A stretch of 64,000 nucleotides of DNA, from assembly GCA_963678585.2 (NCBI GenBank), contig CAXXGA010000002.1:372001-436000 (forward strand). Reading direction: 5' to 3'. A model generated the notes under the pieces. The model worked only from the letters and a program-made list of their open reading frames with translations. It was not told the origin of the DNA and did no database searches. The translations under genes and the position numbers were made by a program. Source of the DNA: Breoghania sp963678585 (GTDB lineage: Bacteria; Pseudomonadota; Alphaproteobacteria; Rhizobiales; Stappiaceae). This document shows positions 37,801 to 45,109 of the stretch, piece by piece. Within the stretch, counting starts at the first letter, position 1. Each line of letters begins with the position of its first letter.

Positions 37801-37957
37801 CTTCGATCTGGCAGAGGCCCATTTCGGGCTGGGCGATGTGGAGGCGGTGGACAGCGTGAGCGTGCACTGGGCAGACGGCGGCCGGACCGTGATCGACGGT
37901 CCGCTTCCGGCAGGCGCGCGCTACCTGATCGAGCGCGATCCCCGGGCGTTGAATTGA
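34874..37957 (+). CDS. Permease fused to FG-GAP/VCBS propeller and UnbV/ASPIC domain
   Basis: A 1027-residue membrane protein. The first 400 residues have about eight to ten hydrophobic segments and resemble the ArsP/YraQ-type permease family; the block GVCVNCAAPIARGLYSGGAR holds a CxxC and is followed by MIASPTLNIVVLTM. From about 450 on are Ca-binding-type FG-GAP/VCBS repeats: DYDGDGNPDLV, DIDNDGWLDLF, DIDRDGDLDLA, DFDVDGNQDLL, DFDNDGWQDVY and DLDGDGDLDFI. A Cys-rich insert (six Cys) at about 700-800 interrupts them. The end (about 945-1020) is a UnbV/ASPIC domain. ATG 34874 follows GGAGGCAGTT, an excellent ribosome site. Predicted: inner-membrane channel with a large periplasmic propeller. 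Ligand unknown. Heads an operon with two Sel1 genes. Confidence 0.83.
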   Translation: MDRIVVRPFGKRFLLALLLVAVLAVQFWTQSRYPALNEKAMMSGAIQLEDPLGFEAKFPLSPDDTMVERIAKSTGNWIKTNQRGMTFGILFAAAFLTLLGYVRKRGFRNGFSNSAMGLVIGAPLGVCVNCAAPIARGLYSGGARAESTLSAMIASPTLNIVVLTMLFSIFPFYMAVTKIALSLVMILIAVPVICRFLPPEQLQASVEKRAASARPAPHTSAMDQENIVRALLYFARDYAMNLWFILKTTLPLMILAGFLGALVASLVPATLLEGASFGLVGLAAAAVVGTFLPLPIGLDVVASGALMQAGLAPGYVMALLFTLGIFSVYSFFIVATAISWRAGWMLAAVICVTGIMAGLGVSHYHKWQSERALEMLLGWEVSLIGSAHAGEMPDFKVVEADGATVTLKKTDFAPRSAPGEKPFTRREAWHFGIDKPTEFSFADMWPPFWEGRSISAGDYDGDGNPDLVFASTEKGLYFYTGDGKGGFEAATPDIGKVADMPVFNAVLVDIDNDGWLDLFIVTYQEGNYLAKNREGRFDFAGLETVSNRETALLTMAASFGDIDRDGDLDLALGNWAAGWYRTVPGEEARNAVLFNEGGSLADGRLVDLPGMPGETLSILLTDFDVDGNQDLLVGNDFEIPDMFYKGDGKGGFHEIARDEGLIPMTTTTTMALKTADLHNTGKPAIYAAQIAGRSSGVSSKLKMRSLDYYCDGIEREEEAAICERNMAIKRWYKSGHSFDPGFAGKCAELEGRYRSECKAMLVKDLAIQNRDPSICGLIPQDAKRARQLCEIHFRPAKKPGEAEMAKTIPQILRRNVLLEPKDGGGFTETAEAVGLDVGGWSWDTKIGDFDNDGWQDVYIVNGTCVPNEVSPSNLLFRNKGDGTFEEATDEFGLVDYLITAAAVQIDLDGDGDLDFITAPVNGPVMTFINNSATGNAIAFAFQDRIGNRFGIGNRIEVRAGERTWSREIQLGGGFMSFDLAEAHFGLGDVEAVDSVSVHWADGGRTVIDGPLPAGARYLIERDPRALN

Positions 37958-38046
37958 CCCAGCGTCATTGCAACCTTACAAGATTTGCCCGTGCAGGCCG
38001 AAAGCAACCCGGACGCGGGCAGCAGCCAGAAATGACAGGAGACGAC

Positions 38047-39798
38047 ATGCAGCGCGCAACAGCCTTGCGGGAAGCGCAACGGGTGACGAGGGGGAGTGTC
38101 CGGAGCGTTATTCTCGGGAGCGCGCTGGCGCTCGGTGCCGGTCTCGCGCTGAACCTGGCGACGGCGCTGCCGGGTTTCGCCCAGACGCATCCCGAACCTC
38201 AGGCCCAGCCCGGAACTCAGGCCCAGCCCGGAACTCAGGCCGGGACGGCGTCCAATGACAAGGGGCGGCCTGCGGACGCAAAGGCTTCATCGCAGCCCGG
38301 CGCTTCGCTCAGCCTGCCCGAGCGGTTGCTCGATGCCGCGGGCAATCCCGCACCCGACATGTCGGCCTCTGAAGCCGCCTACAAGCGCGGCGATTTCGTC
38401 ACCGCGCGCGCCGAGCTTGAAAAGCTGCTTACGACCGGTCACCCGCAGGTGCTTTACCGGCTTTCCCTTCTGCTGGTGCAGGGCAAGGGCGGGGCGCAGG
38501 ATCTCGGCCGTGCGGCGGGGCTGTTGCAGAAGGCGGCGGATCAGGGCAATGCCGATGCGCTGACGCTGCTGGGCCAGCTCTACCTGCAAGGCAGCGGCGT
38601 CCGGCGCAATGCCGTCGCCGCGGCGCAGCTCTTCACCCGGGCGGCTGAAAAGGGCAGCGCGACCGCCCAGTATTTCATCGGCAAGATGTACCGCGAGGGC
38701 GCGGGCGTTACAGCCGATCCGGTCAAGAGCCTGACATGGCTTCAGGCCGCCGCCCGGCAGGGGGTTGGCGAGGCCATGTTCGAGCTGGCGGAGATCTTCG
38801 GCAAGGGCCTTGGCGTGACGCCGGACGAGGCGGAGGCGCTGAAATGGCTCGATCTGGCCTCCCAGACCGGCCTGCCGCAGGCCCAGTTCACGCTGGCGCA
38901 GAACTACAGCCGCGGCGGGGCCGTCGCCCGCAATGACGAAAAGGCGCTGAAGCTCTATCGCGACGCGGCCGAGGCCGGTTACGTGCCCGCCCAGACCGCG
39001 CTCGGCGCGCTCTATTTCGCGGGCGAAGGCGGGCTAGCCAAGGATGCGGGCGAGGCTCTGATCTGGTTCTCCCGCGCTGCCGACAAGGGCGACCCCTCCG
39101 CCCAGACCAATCTCGCCTACATGTATGCGACCGGCGACGGCGTGACCCGCAACGACGCGCAGGCCGCAAAGCTCTACCAGCTCGCCGCCCATGGCGGATT
39201 GCCGCGCGCGCAGGCCGCTTTCGCGGTGATGCTGTCGGAAGGCCGCGGCATCGGCAAGGACATGAAAGCCGCCGAAGCCTGGTATCAGAAGGCGGCCCGG
39301 GCGGGCCTGAAGAGCGCGGGAACGCGGCTCGGAACACTCTATGCCGGCGGTGAGCTTGCGGTTTCGGACAGGGCGGCGGTCGTGGGCTGGGTTCATCAGG
39401 CTGCCCTTTCCGGCGATGGGGCCGCACGCGCCTGGCTGGAGAGCGCGACGAAGGAGGGCGTTCTGGCCGCCGAGGGTCGTTTCGCCGACCTGATCGCCAA
39501 GGGGGCGGCAGGCGCGGAGCCCGATCCGGACCGTGCGCTGGCGCTCTACCGCGATGCGGCGGAGCGCGGCGATCCCTTCGCCCAGCTGCAGCTCGGGCTT
39601 CTTTATGCGCGCGGCGAGGGCGTGGAGCAGGATTACGTGACCGCCCACAAATGGGTGAACCTCTCCGCCGCCGACGGCAACCGCGAGGCGGTCAAGTCGC
39701 GCGATCTCTTCGCCAGCCTGATGACGCCGGAACAGATCAGCGAAGCCCAGCGCAAGGCGCGCGAATGGACCCTTGCCCATCTGGCCGGGACGCAGTGA
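38047..39798 (+). CDS. Exported Sel1-repeat protein
   Basis: A 583-residue protein. An N-terminal signal (SVILGSALALGAGLALNLATALPGFA) leads into a Pro/Gln/Gly linker and then a long array of Sel1-type repeats of about 36 residues up to near the C-terminus, for example ALTLLGQLYLQGSGVRRN and AQTNLAYMYATGDGVTRN. Sel1 arrays are alpha-solenoids that scaffold protein complexes. ATG 38047 has AGGAG 6-7 bases upstream. The DNA of the linker contains an 18-base tandem repeat. It lies 89 bases after the permease fusion and 2 bases before a second Sel1 gene, so the three are likely a unit. The partner is inferred to be the permease fusion or a cell-envelope complex. Confidence 0.9.
   Translation: MQRATALREAQRVTRGSVRSVILGSALALGAGLALNLATALPGFAQTHPEPQAQPGTQAQPGTQAGTASNDKGRPADAKASSQPGASLSLPERLLDAAGNPAPDMSASEAAYKRGDFVTARAELEKLLTTGHPQVLYRLSLLLVQGKGGAQDLGRAAGLLQKAADQGNADALTLLGQLYLQGSGVRRNAVAAAQLFTRAAEKGSATAQYFIGKMYREGAGVTADPVKSLTWLQAAARQGVGEAMFELAEIFGKGLGVTPDEAEALKWLDLASQTGLPQAQFTLAQNYSRGGAVARNDEKALKLYRDAAEAGYVPAQTALGALYFAGEGGLAKDAGEALIWFSRAADKGDPSAQTNLAYMYATGDGVTRNDAQAAKLYQLAAHGGLPRAQAAFAVMLSEGRGIGKDMKAAEAWYQKAARAGLKSAGTRLGTLYAGGELAVSDRAAVVGWVHQAALSGDGAARAWLESATKEGVLAAEGRFADLIAKGAAGAEPDPDRALALYRDAAERGDPFAQLQLGLLYARGEGVEQDYVTAHKWVNLSAADGNREAVKSRDLFASLMTPEQISEAQRKAREWTLAHLAGTQ
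38200..38240. repeat. 18-base tandem repeat inside the Sel1 gene
   Basis: Two exact copies of CAGGCCCAGCCCGGAACT (38200-38217, 38218-38235) plus the start of a third. They encode QAQPGT repeated in the linker after the signal peptide. A likely slippage site that changes linker length. Confidence 0.85.
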
Positions 39799-39800
39799 TC

Positions 39801-41153
39801 ATGACGTATCCGGGGGCAGCCATGGCGAAGCGTGAAAGTCGGGACCGCGGCCGCGGGCGTGAGCTACGGGCTGTGACGCGGCTGGCATTCGCGCTGGTCT
39901 TTGCCATTGCCTTCGGGGGGCTCGCGGCGAGGCCGGTTCAGGCCGGTTCCGAGGATGCGGCCATGGGGTTGGCGCGTGCGCGCGAAGCGCTGTCGCGCAA
40001 TGATGCGGGCGCGGCGATCGGCGTTCTGCGCCCCCTTGCGGAGGCGGGAAATGTCGGGGCCCAGCTTCAGCTCGCCGCCATCTACAACAACGGCTCCGGC
40101 GTGCCGCAGGATTTCGCCGCCGCCGCCCGCTGGTACGCGCGCGCGGCGTCCTCCGGCAATGCGCAGGCGCAAAACCGGCTCGGCCTCTATTACGCGGCCG
40201 GCACCGGCGTGGCGCAGAGTTTCACCGAGGCGCTGAAATGGTACCGGCTGGCGGCCGAACAGGGCGATCCGCAACATCAGTTCGACCTTGCCGCCATGTA
40301 TGACAATGGCCACGGCACGCCCGCCGATCCGGCGGAAGCTGCGCGCTGGTATGAAAAGGCGCGCGCGCAGGGGCTTGCCGCGGCTTCGGCCAATCTCGGG
40401 ATCCTCTATCTGGAGGGGCGCGGCGTTGCGAAGGACCCGGCACGCGCCCGCGAGTTGCTGGCCGCCGCGGCGGAAAAGGGCAATGCGCGCGCGCAGAACA
40501 ATCTGGGCCTGATCTATGTCCGTGGGGAGGGCGTCGCGCAGGATTACGCCAAGGCCGCAGACCTCTTCCAGGTGGCGGCCGAACAGGGGCTGAAGCAGGC
40601 GATGCTCAATCTGGGCGTGATGTATCGAAACGGCTTCGGCCGCCCCCAGAGCGAGACAATCGCCTATGACTGGTATCGCCGCGGCGGTCGCGCGGCCGCA
40701 ACTCCGGAAGCCGCGCCGAAGATCGATCTCGCCGATATCGACGCCCTTTATGACAGCCGTCTCGCGGCCCCCTTCGCCGGTGGCTGGACCATGGAAAGCT
40801 ACGAGAAGGCGGCCGGGCAGGGCGATCTTCTGGCCACATTCATGCTGGGCTATATCCACGCCCGCGGGCTTGGCGTTGCGCGCGATTACGTCAAGGCCGC
40901 GCGCTATTTCCGCAAGGCAGCCGACGGCGGCTATGTGCCCGCCATGACCAATCTCGGCCTTCTCAGCTTCCGCGGGCTCGGCACGCCGCAGGACTTCGTG
41001 ATGGGTTACATGTGGCTCAATCTGGCGAGCACTGGCGGCCATTCCGAGGCCATCAGGCTGCGCTCCGCCCTGCGCACCCGCCTGACCGCCGGGCAAATCG
41101 GCGAGGCGCAGGCGCTGGCCAATCAACGCTGGGATGCGGGAGGGGAACAGTAG
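39801..41153 (+). CDS. Second exported Sel1-repeat protein
   Basis: A 450-residue relative of the preceding gene. The signal peptide is LAFALVFAIAFGGLAARPVQA. About nine Sel1 repeats follow, e.g. QLQLAAIYNNGSGVPQD, ARAQNNLGLIYVRGEGVAQD and PAMTNLGLLSFRGLGTPQD, interrupted by a roughly 50-residue linker (PEAAPKIDLADIDALYDSR). ATG 39801 lies 2 bases after the preceding stop; ATG 39822 is an alternative. The two genes probably arose by duplication. Expected to be periplasmic. Confidence 0.88.
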   Translation: MTYPGAAMAKRESRDRGRGRELRAVTRLAFALVFAIAFGGLAARPVQAGSEDAAMGLARAREALSRNDAGAAIGVLRPLAEAGNVGAQLQLAAIYNNGSGVPQDFAAAARWYARAASSGNAQAQNRLGLYYAAGTGVAQSFTEALKWYRLAAEQGDPQHQFDLAAMYDNGHGTPADPAEAARWYEKARAQGLAAASANLGILYLEGRGVAKDPARARELLAAAAEKGNARAQNNLGLIYVRGEGVAQDYAKAADLFQVAAEQGLKQAMLNLGVMYRNGFGRPQSETIAYDWYRRGGRAAATPEAAPKIDLADIDALYDSRLAAPFAGGWTMESYEKAAGQGDLLATFMLGYIHARGLGVARDYVKAARYFRKAADGGYVPAMTNLGLLSFRGLGTPQDFVMGYMWLNLASTGGHSEAIRLRSALRTRLTAGQIGEAQALANQRWDAGGEQ

Positions 41154-41516
41154 CAACCTCCCGAAACTGGAGAATTGACGTGTGAGCGTCATACCGTTGG
41201 GAGAGCGTGTGATCTATTGCGGTAAGGTGGAGAATATTTCCGGATCCCGAACTGAAATATAAGAAAGAGCGAATACGAAAATTTGTAAGCTCGATTTTAA
41301 AAGTCGATGTTGGATTGATTTAGCAAGTATACAGGTTGGAATCCACTCAGGATGGAGATACACTAAAAAAGATTCTAAACGTTGCGGAGCCGTTGACGTT
41401 CGGTCCGGGCCTTCTGGCCGGGCCGGAAGAATGCAGCGGCGTACCGCGACGTACTGCGAGGTACTGCGGCGTGCTGCGAGCGTATTGCGGTGTGCCGCAC
41501 CGGAATGGAGAGGGCT
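41154..41516. other. Intergenic region with a 10-base periodic repeat
   Basis: About 360 bases. The stretch 41180-41380 is AT-rich without a recognised gene. From 41431 to about 41500 a degenerate 10-base tandem repeat runs up to the next gene. Confidence 0.5.
41431..41500. repeat. Degenerate 10-base tandem repeat
   Basis: Seven consecutive units of about ten bases: GTACCGCGAC, GTACTGCGAG, GTACTGCGGC, GTGCTGCGAG and variants, with a one-base phase shift near the end. The period is close to one turn of B-DNA. The array ends 17 bases before the start of the next gene. Confidence 0.75.
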
Positions 41517-42053
41517 ATGTCCGCGAGGGTGGGGGCAGATCTGGTGCGTGCAAAGCCGGGCGCTGACCTGGACGCGGCTTGGGGCGTTGCCCGGGGCGCT
41601 ACACGGGGCGCGAAAAGACGCGTTTGGGCCGGTCGGCTTGTTGGCGTGCTCGGCATGCTTGTCGTTGCAGGCGGCGCGGAGGTCGCGCTTGCCGGCAATG
41701 GAGATCTCGTTGCCACCCGCCGCTTTGCGGATGCGACCGTCGGCTTCGATCTTGGCGGCAACTACCGCAACCTCACGCTTTCCATCTCCGGTCCGAACGG
41801 ATTCCACGTCTCCGCGCAGTCGGAGCGCACGGCGCCGGTCATCAACCTGCGCAAGTTCGGCAAGGTGGAGGACGGGCAGTACAGTTTCCAGCTTACCGGC
41901 GCCACCTCAAAGCGTATCGAGACCCGTTCCTCGCTGAACGACGGGCGCGGCGAGGATGCCCGGAGGGACATGTTCGAAGGGGCCGGGCTCGGCGGCTCGT
42001 TCGTCGTGAAAAATGGCGTGATCGAGCAGTTCCGGGACGAAGAAGAGCGTTGA
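41517..42053 (+). CDS. Exported hypothetical protein
   Basis: A 178-residue protein with a long N-terminal region followed by a hydrophobic signal (LVGVLGMLVVAGGAEVALAG). The mature part contains DATVGFDLGGNYRNLTLSI and GPNGFHVSAQSERTAPVIN, a pattern of short beta strands, and KVEDGQYSFQLTGATSK. No family recognised. ATG 41517 is preceded by GGAGAGGGCT. It lies directly before another exported beta-rich protein, and the two may act together. Role unknown. Confidence 0.68.
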   Translation: MSARVGADLVRAKPGADLDAAWGVARGATRGAKRRVWAGRLVGVLGMLVVAGGAEVALAGNGDLVATRRFADATVGFDLGGNYRNLTLSISGPNGFHVSAQSERTAPVINLRKFGKVEDGQYSFQLTGATSKRIETRSSLNDGRGEDARRDMFEGAGLGGSFVVKNGVIEQFRDEEER

Positions 42054-42221
42054 GTTGAGCCGCCTGCCGGGGGCGGGGTTTGCCGCAAGCTCGGGGGCTC
42101 GTGAACAGGCAGTGTCCGGGGCCGGAACAGGCCGGCGGTATTGCGAAAACAGCATGACGAACCACGACGCGGAGCGATGCCGCGGAATTTGACCGGCGCG
42201 GGCCGGGGGAGAAATGATCTG

Positions 42222-43208
42222 ATGAAGAAGCAGCTTCAAGCCGGCCTCGTCTCCGCCCTGATGGCGTCGAGCGTCATGATGAGCGGTGCGGCGCGCGCGG
42301 ACCAGGTGTTTGCTCAGGACGTGATCATTCAGGGCAGTCTCTGCGTCGGCGTGGACTGCGTGAACGGCGAAGCCTTCAGCTTCGACACGATCATCCTGAA
42401 GGAGAACAATCTGCGTATCTATTTCAATGATACGAGTGCCTCCAGCGCCTTCCCGAACGTTGACTGGCGTCTGATCGCCAACGAGACCAACAACGGCGGC
42501 GCGAACATGTTCGCCATCGAGGATTCCACGAACAGCAAGAAACCGTTCTATATCGAGGCGAACTCGCCGAACAATCTCGTCTATCTCGACAGTGCCGGTC
42601 GTGTCGGCGTCAAGACCTCATCCCCGGCGGTAGATCTGCATGTGCGCAGCGGCAATAGCCCTGCGCTTCGTCTGGAGCAGGACGGGTCCGCCGGTTTTTC
42701 GGCCCAGACCTGGGATGTCGCGGGCAACGAAACCAACTTCTTCATCCGCGACGTGACGAATGCGAGCCGTATCCCGTTCAAGATCATTCCCTCGGCACCG
42801 AACAATTCGCTCTTTATCGCGGCTGATGGCGACGTCGGCCTCGGCACCTCGACCCCGGACGGGCCTTTCCAGGTCGAGAACGGCGCGGGCACGACCGATG
42901 ACTTCTTCGTCAATTCGGACGGCTTTATCGCTATCGGCAACAACGACCCGAAGCAGCCCGTCCATGTCGCGGGTGATGGGTCGAGAAGGCGCGGTATCCG
43001 TCTGGAACAGACGACGGCCGGCACGAAGTGGGACATCAACAACTATGAGACCGGTGCCGCTGAAGGTGCGGGCAATTTCGGTATCAACCTCGGCGGCGTC
43101 GGAACCCAATTGGTGATCACGACGACGGGGACCCTGCGGATCCCCGCGTTGACGAATTGCGCTCCGGGAACGCTTCAGACCAATGCGGCGGGCGACCTTT
43201 CCTGCTGA
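42222..43208 (+). CDS. Exported beta-repeat protein of tail-fibre/peptidase-head type
   Basis: A 328-residue protein with a clear signal peptide (MKKQLQAGLVSALMASSVMM, cleavage after ARA). Three copies of a motif found in phage tail fibres and large surface proteins occur at about residues 126, 203 and 234: GRVGVKTSSPAVDLHV, GDVGLGTSTPDGPFQV and GFIAIGNNDPKQPVHV. In that context the motif often precedes a C-terminal intramolecular chaperone, but here the protein ends at TNAAGDLSC with no such domain. Four Cys are present, two of them near the N-terminus (SLCVGVDC). Probably surface-exposed or periplasmic; function unknown. Confidence 0.72.
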   Translation: MKKQLQAGLVSALMASSVMMSGAARADQVFAQDVIIQGSLCVGVDCVNGEAFSFDTIILKENNLRIYFNDTSASSAFPNVDWRLIANETNNGGANMFAIEDSTNSKKPFYIEANSPNNLVYLDSAGRVGVKTSSPAVDLHVRSGNSPALRLEQDGSAGFSAQTWDVAGNETNFFIRDVTNASRIPFKIIPSAPNNSLFIAADGDVGLGTSTPDGPFQVENGAGTTDDFFVNSDGFIAIGNNDPKQPVHVAGDGSRRRGIRLEQTTAGTKWDINNYETGAAEGAGNFGINLGGVGTQLVITTTGTLRIPALTNCAPGTLQTNAAGDLSC

Positions 43209-43616
43209 GGTGGGGTATCTGGCAGTCGACTTTCGGCCTCTCGTGGCATTTGTTTGCTGCGTGAGGCCGTGCAAATTGCGCTCAACAATATAATGGGACG
43301 TAATTGTACGTCTTAAGTCATGTACAAGTGGTCGATTTTCTTGGGGTTGTATGTGAAAAATAAGGGGTAGCTCTAAGGGGCGTCGAAATTAGTGTGTTGA
43401 TTGACGATATGAAGACGTTCTGTCTTGTGGTTAGCGACAGTAAGAGTGATGGTGCGAACCACATCAAGGATCAGTCTAAGCGGTTAAGGACTGATAGGAG
43501 ATCCTTAGAATTCCATCTTTTGCCAAGAGTCTACTGAATGTTCTCTGAAAAAGGTGTCAGGGGAAGGGCTATGAATAAGGTGGTTCCTGAAATGTAGTAT
43601 GGCAGAAGAGTTGCTA
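43209..43616. other. Low-GC region before the GT-methyltransferase gene
   Basis: About 400 bases with GC much lower than the local average. It contains a tiny reading frame of eight codons at 43571-43597 (MNKVVPEM) with a strong AGGGGAAGGGCT ribosome site, ending one base before the possible start ATG 43599 of the next gene. Confidence 0.5.
43235..43270. terminator. Possible hairpin after the beta-repeat gene
   Basis: CGGCCTC-T-CG pairs with CG-T-GAGGCCG around a 16-base loop. It lies 26 bases after the stop. No T run follows, so this is tentative. Confidence 0.35.
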
Positions 43617-45044
43617 ATGGGATCGATCGCTATTTCGTGTGTCATGGATGACCAGCCGAAGTTCCATATGCAAACATGGAATTGGTTATTATCCTTACAT
43701 GCTTGCGGAGCTATGGAGCGGATAGACCCGATTGTCCACTATTTGGGGTCACCTCCCGAAGCATTCTTGGATCTACTTATTGATGCCGGGGCGAAAATTT
43801 GTCCGATCGATGCGTTCAAATACGGCGTGGCGGCGGCATCCTATTGCAACAAACTTCAGCAGTTGGCGTCTCCGCTATTGCGCGACGTGGATCATGTTAT
43901 CCTGAGCGATACGGACGTCGTTTTTGCTGAAACACCTGAACGGCTCGTATGTGGCGAGAATGTGCGGGCGAAGGTTGTGGACTTAGCTAATCCGCCCACA
44001 GAGATGTTGCAGCAGCTTCTCTCATTGGCCGGTTTTGCCGATGAGGTCTTGAATGCGCATCCTGATTTCGATCTGGCAGAAAAGACACACAGATATAACT
44101 GCAACGGCGGAATTTACGTCTTCCCGCGATCGACCTTTGAAGCGATTGGTAAGCCATGGCGTCGATGGGCGGAGTTTTGCCTAGAGCAGAGAGATATCCT
44201 GCAAGACAGGATTATTCATTCGGATCAGATTTCTTTCGTCTTGGCGATGCTGGAAATCGAGCATCCGTTCTTGCCAGCTTCAATCGCGGATAACTTTCCT
44301 ATCCATCTCACGTCGGAGAAATATGCGAGCATCTCCCGGCAGCCGATCGCCGCCTTGCATTGCCATAACAAGTTGAATGACCACGGTTTGATCGACCACA
44401 CTCAGGTGGACTGGATCGATCAGCAGATTGACTCTTTGAATGCTCGCGTAAAGGAATTGCGACGATCTTGGTTCTCAAACGAAGTCTTCTGGAATTTTCG
44501 TTATGCACACTATCCAGTCCGAGGAAGTGGTATCGGTTCGAGAGGTGAGGCTCTTAAGCGCAAGCAGACACTATTGGCACCGTTTGCAGCGCGATATTCG
44601 GAAAATGATGTCATTGATATTGGCTTCGGTGATCTTGAAACGACGAGAGAGCTTCCATTTAAAAACTATGTCGGAGTAGACGCATCCGCTCGCGCCGTAA
44701 AAATCGCCGAAAACAAGCGGCCTGATTGGCGCTTTGAAGTGGGAAGCGTGGATGATCTGCCTGATGACTCCGCCGATTTAGTGATTTGCCTCGATGTTTT
44801 GTTCCATATACCGAGCGCAGAGGCTTGCGAGATCTTTATCTCGCATCTGGTGCGGATATCGCGCGGAGAAGTGCTGTTATCCGGCCACTTATTGAGGGAA
44901 CATGCGCCGAAGGGGGGGATAGTGTTCTTTCACGAGCCGCTGCTATTTTTGATAAATAAGAATCCGGAAGTTGAGAGCGTGGAATTGGTGGGAAAGTATA
45001 GTGATGCCACGCTTGTACACGTATCTCTCAAGAAAAAACCGTAA
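43617..45044 (+). CDS. Glycosyltransferase-like / SAM-methyltransferase fusion
   Basis: A 475-residue fusion. The N-terminal part (about 1-290) looks like a nucleotide-sugar transferase: DHVILSDTDVVFAETPERL contains a DTD metal-type motif near residue 99, and YNCNGGIYVFPRS follows. The C-terminal part (about 325-475) is a class I methyltransferase: VIDIGFGDLETTRELPFKNY, VGVDASARAVKIAE, DLVICLDVLFHIPS. Start: ATG 43617 has GAAGAG upstream; ATG 43599 is possible by reinitiation from a mini-ORF. GC is far below the window average, suggesting acquisition together with the next gene. Likely glycan modification. Confidence 0.75.
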   Translation: MGSIAISCVMDDQPKFHMQTWNWLLSLHACGAMERIDPIVHYLGSPPEAFLDLLIDAGAKICPIDAFKYGVAAASYCNKLQQLASPLLRDVDHVILSDTDVVFAETPERLVCGENVRAKVVDLANPPTEMLQQLLSLAGFADEVLNAHPDFDLAEKTHRYNCNGGIYVFPRSTFEAIGKPWRRWAEFCLEQRDILQDRIIHSDQISFVLAMLEIEHPFLPASIADNFPIHLTSEKYASISRQPIAALHCHNKLNDHGLIDHTQVDWIDQQIDSLNARVKELRRSWFSNEVFWNFRYAHYPVRGSGIGSRGEALKRKQTLLAPFAARYSENDVIDIGFGDLETTRELPFKNYVGVDASARAVKIAENKRPDWRFEVGSVDDLPDDSADLVICLDVLFHIPSAEACEIFISHLVRISRGEVLLSGHLLREHAPKGGIVFFHEPLLFLINKNPEVESVELVGKYSDATLVHVSLKKKP

Positions 45045-45109
45045 TAGATCTATGTTGATATTTTGAGATAGTGGGGTGTGTAGGTGGGTATTTTGAGGCG
45101 CTGGAAATA

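Noticed and set aside
41400..41520. CRISPR-like array at the 10-base repeat
   Set aside because: Units are contiguous, far too short and degenerate, with no spacers and no cas genes.
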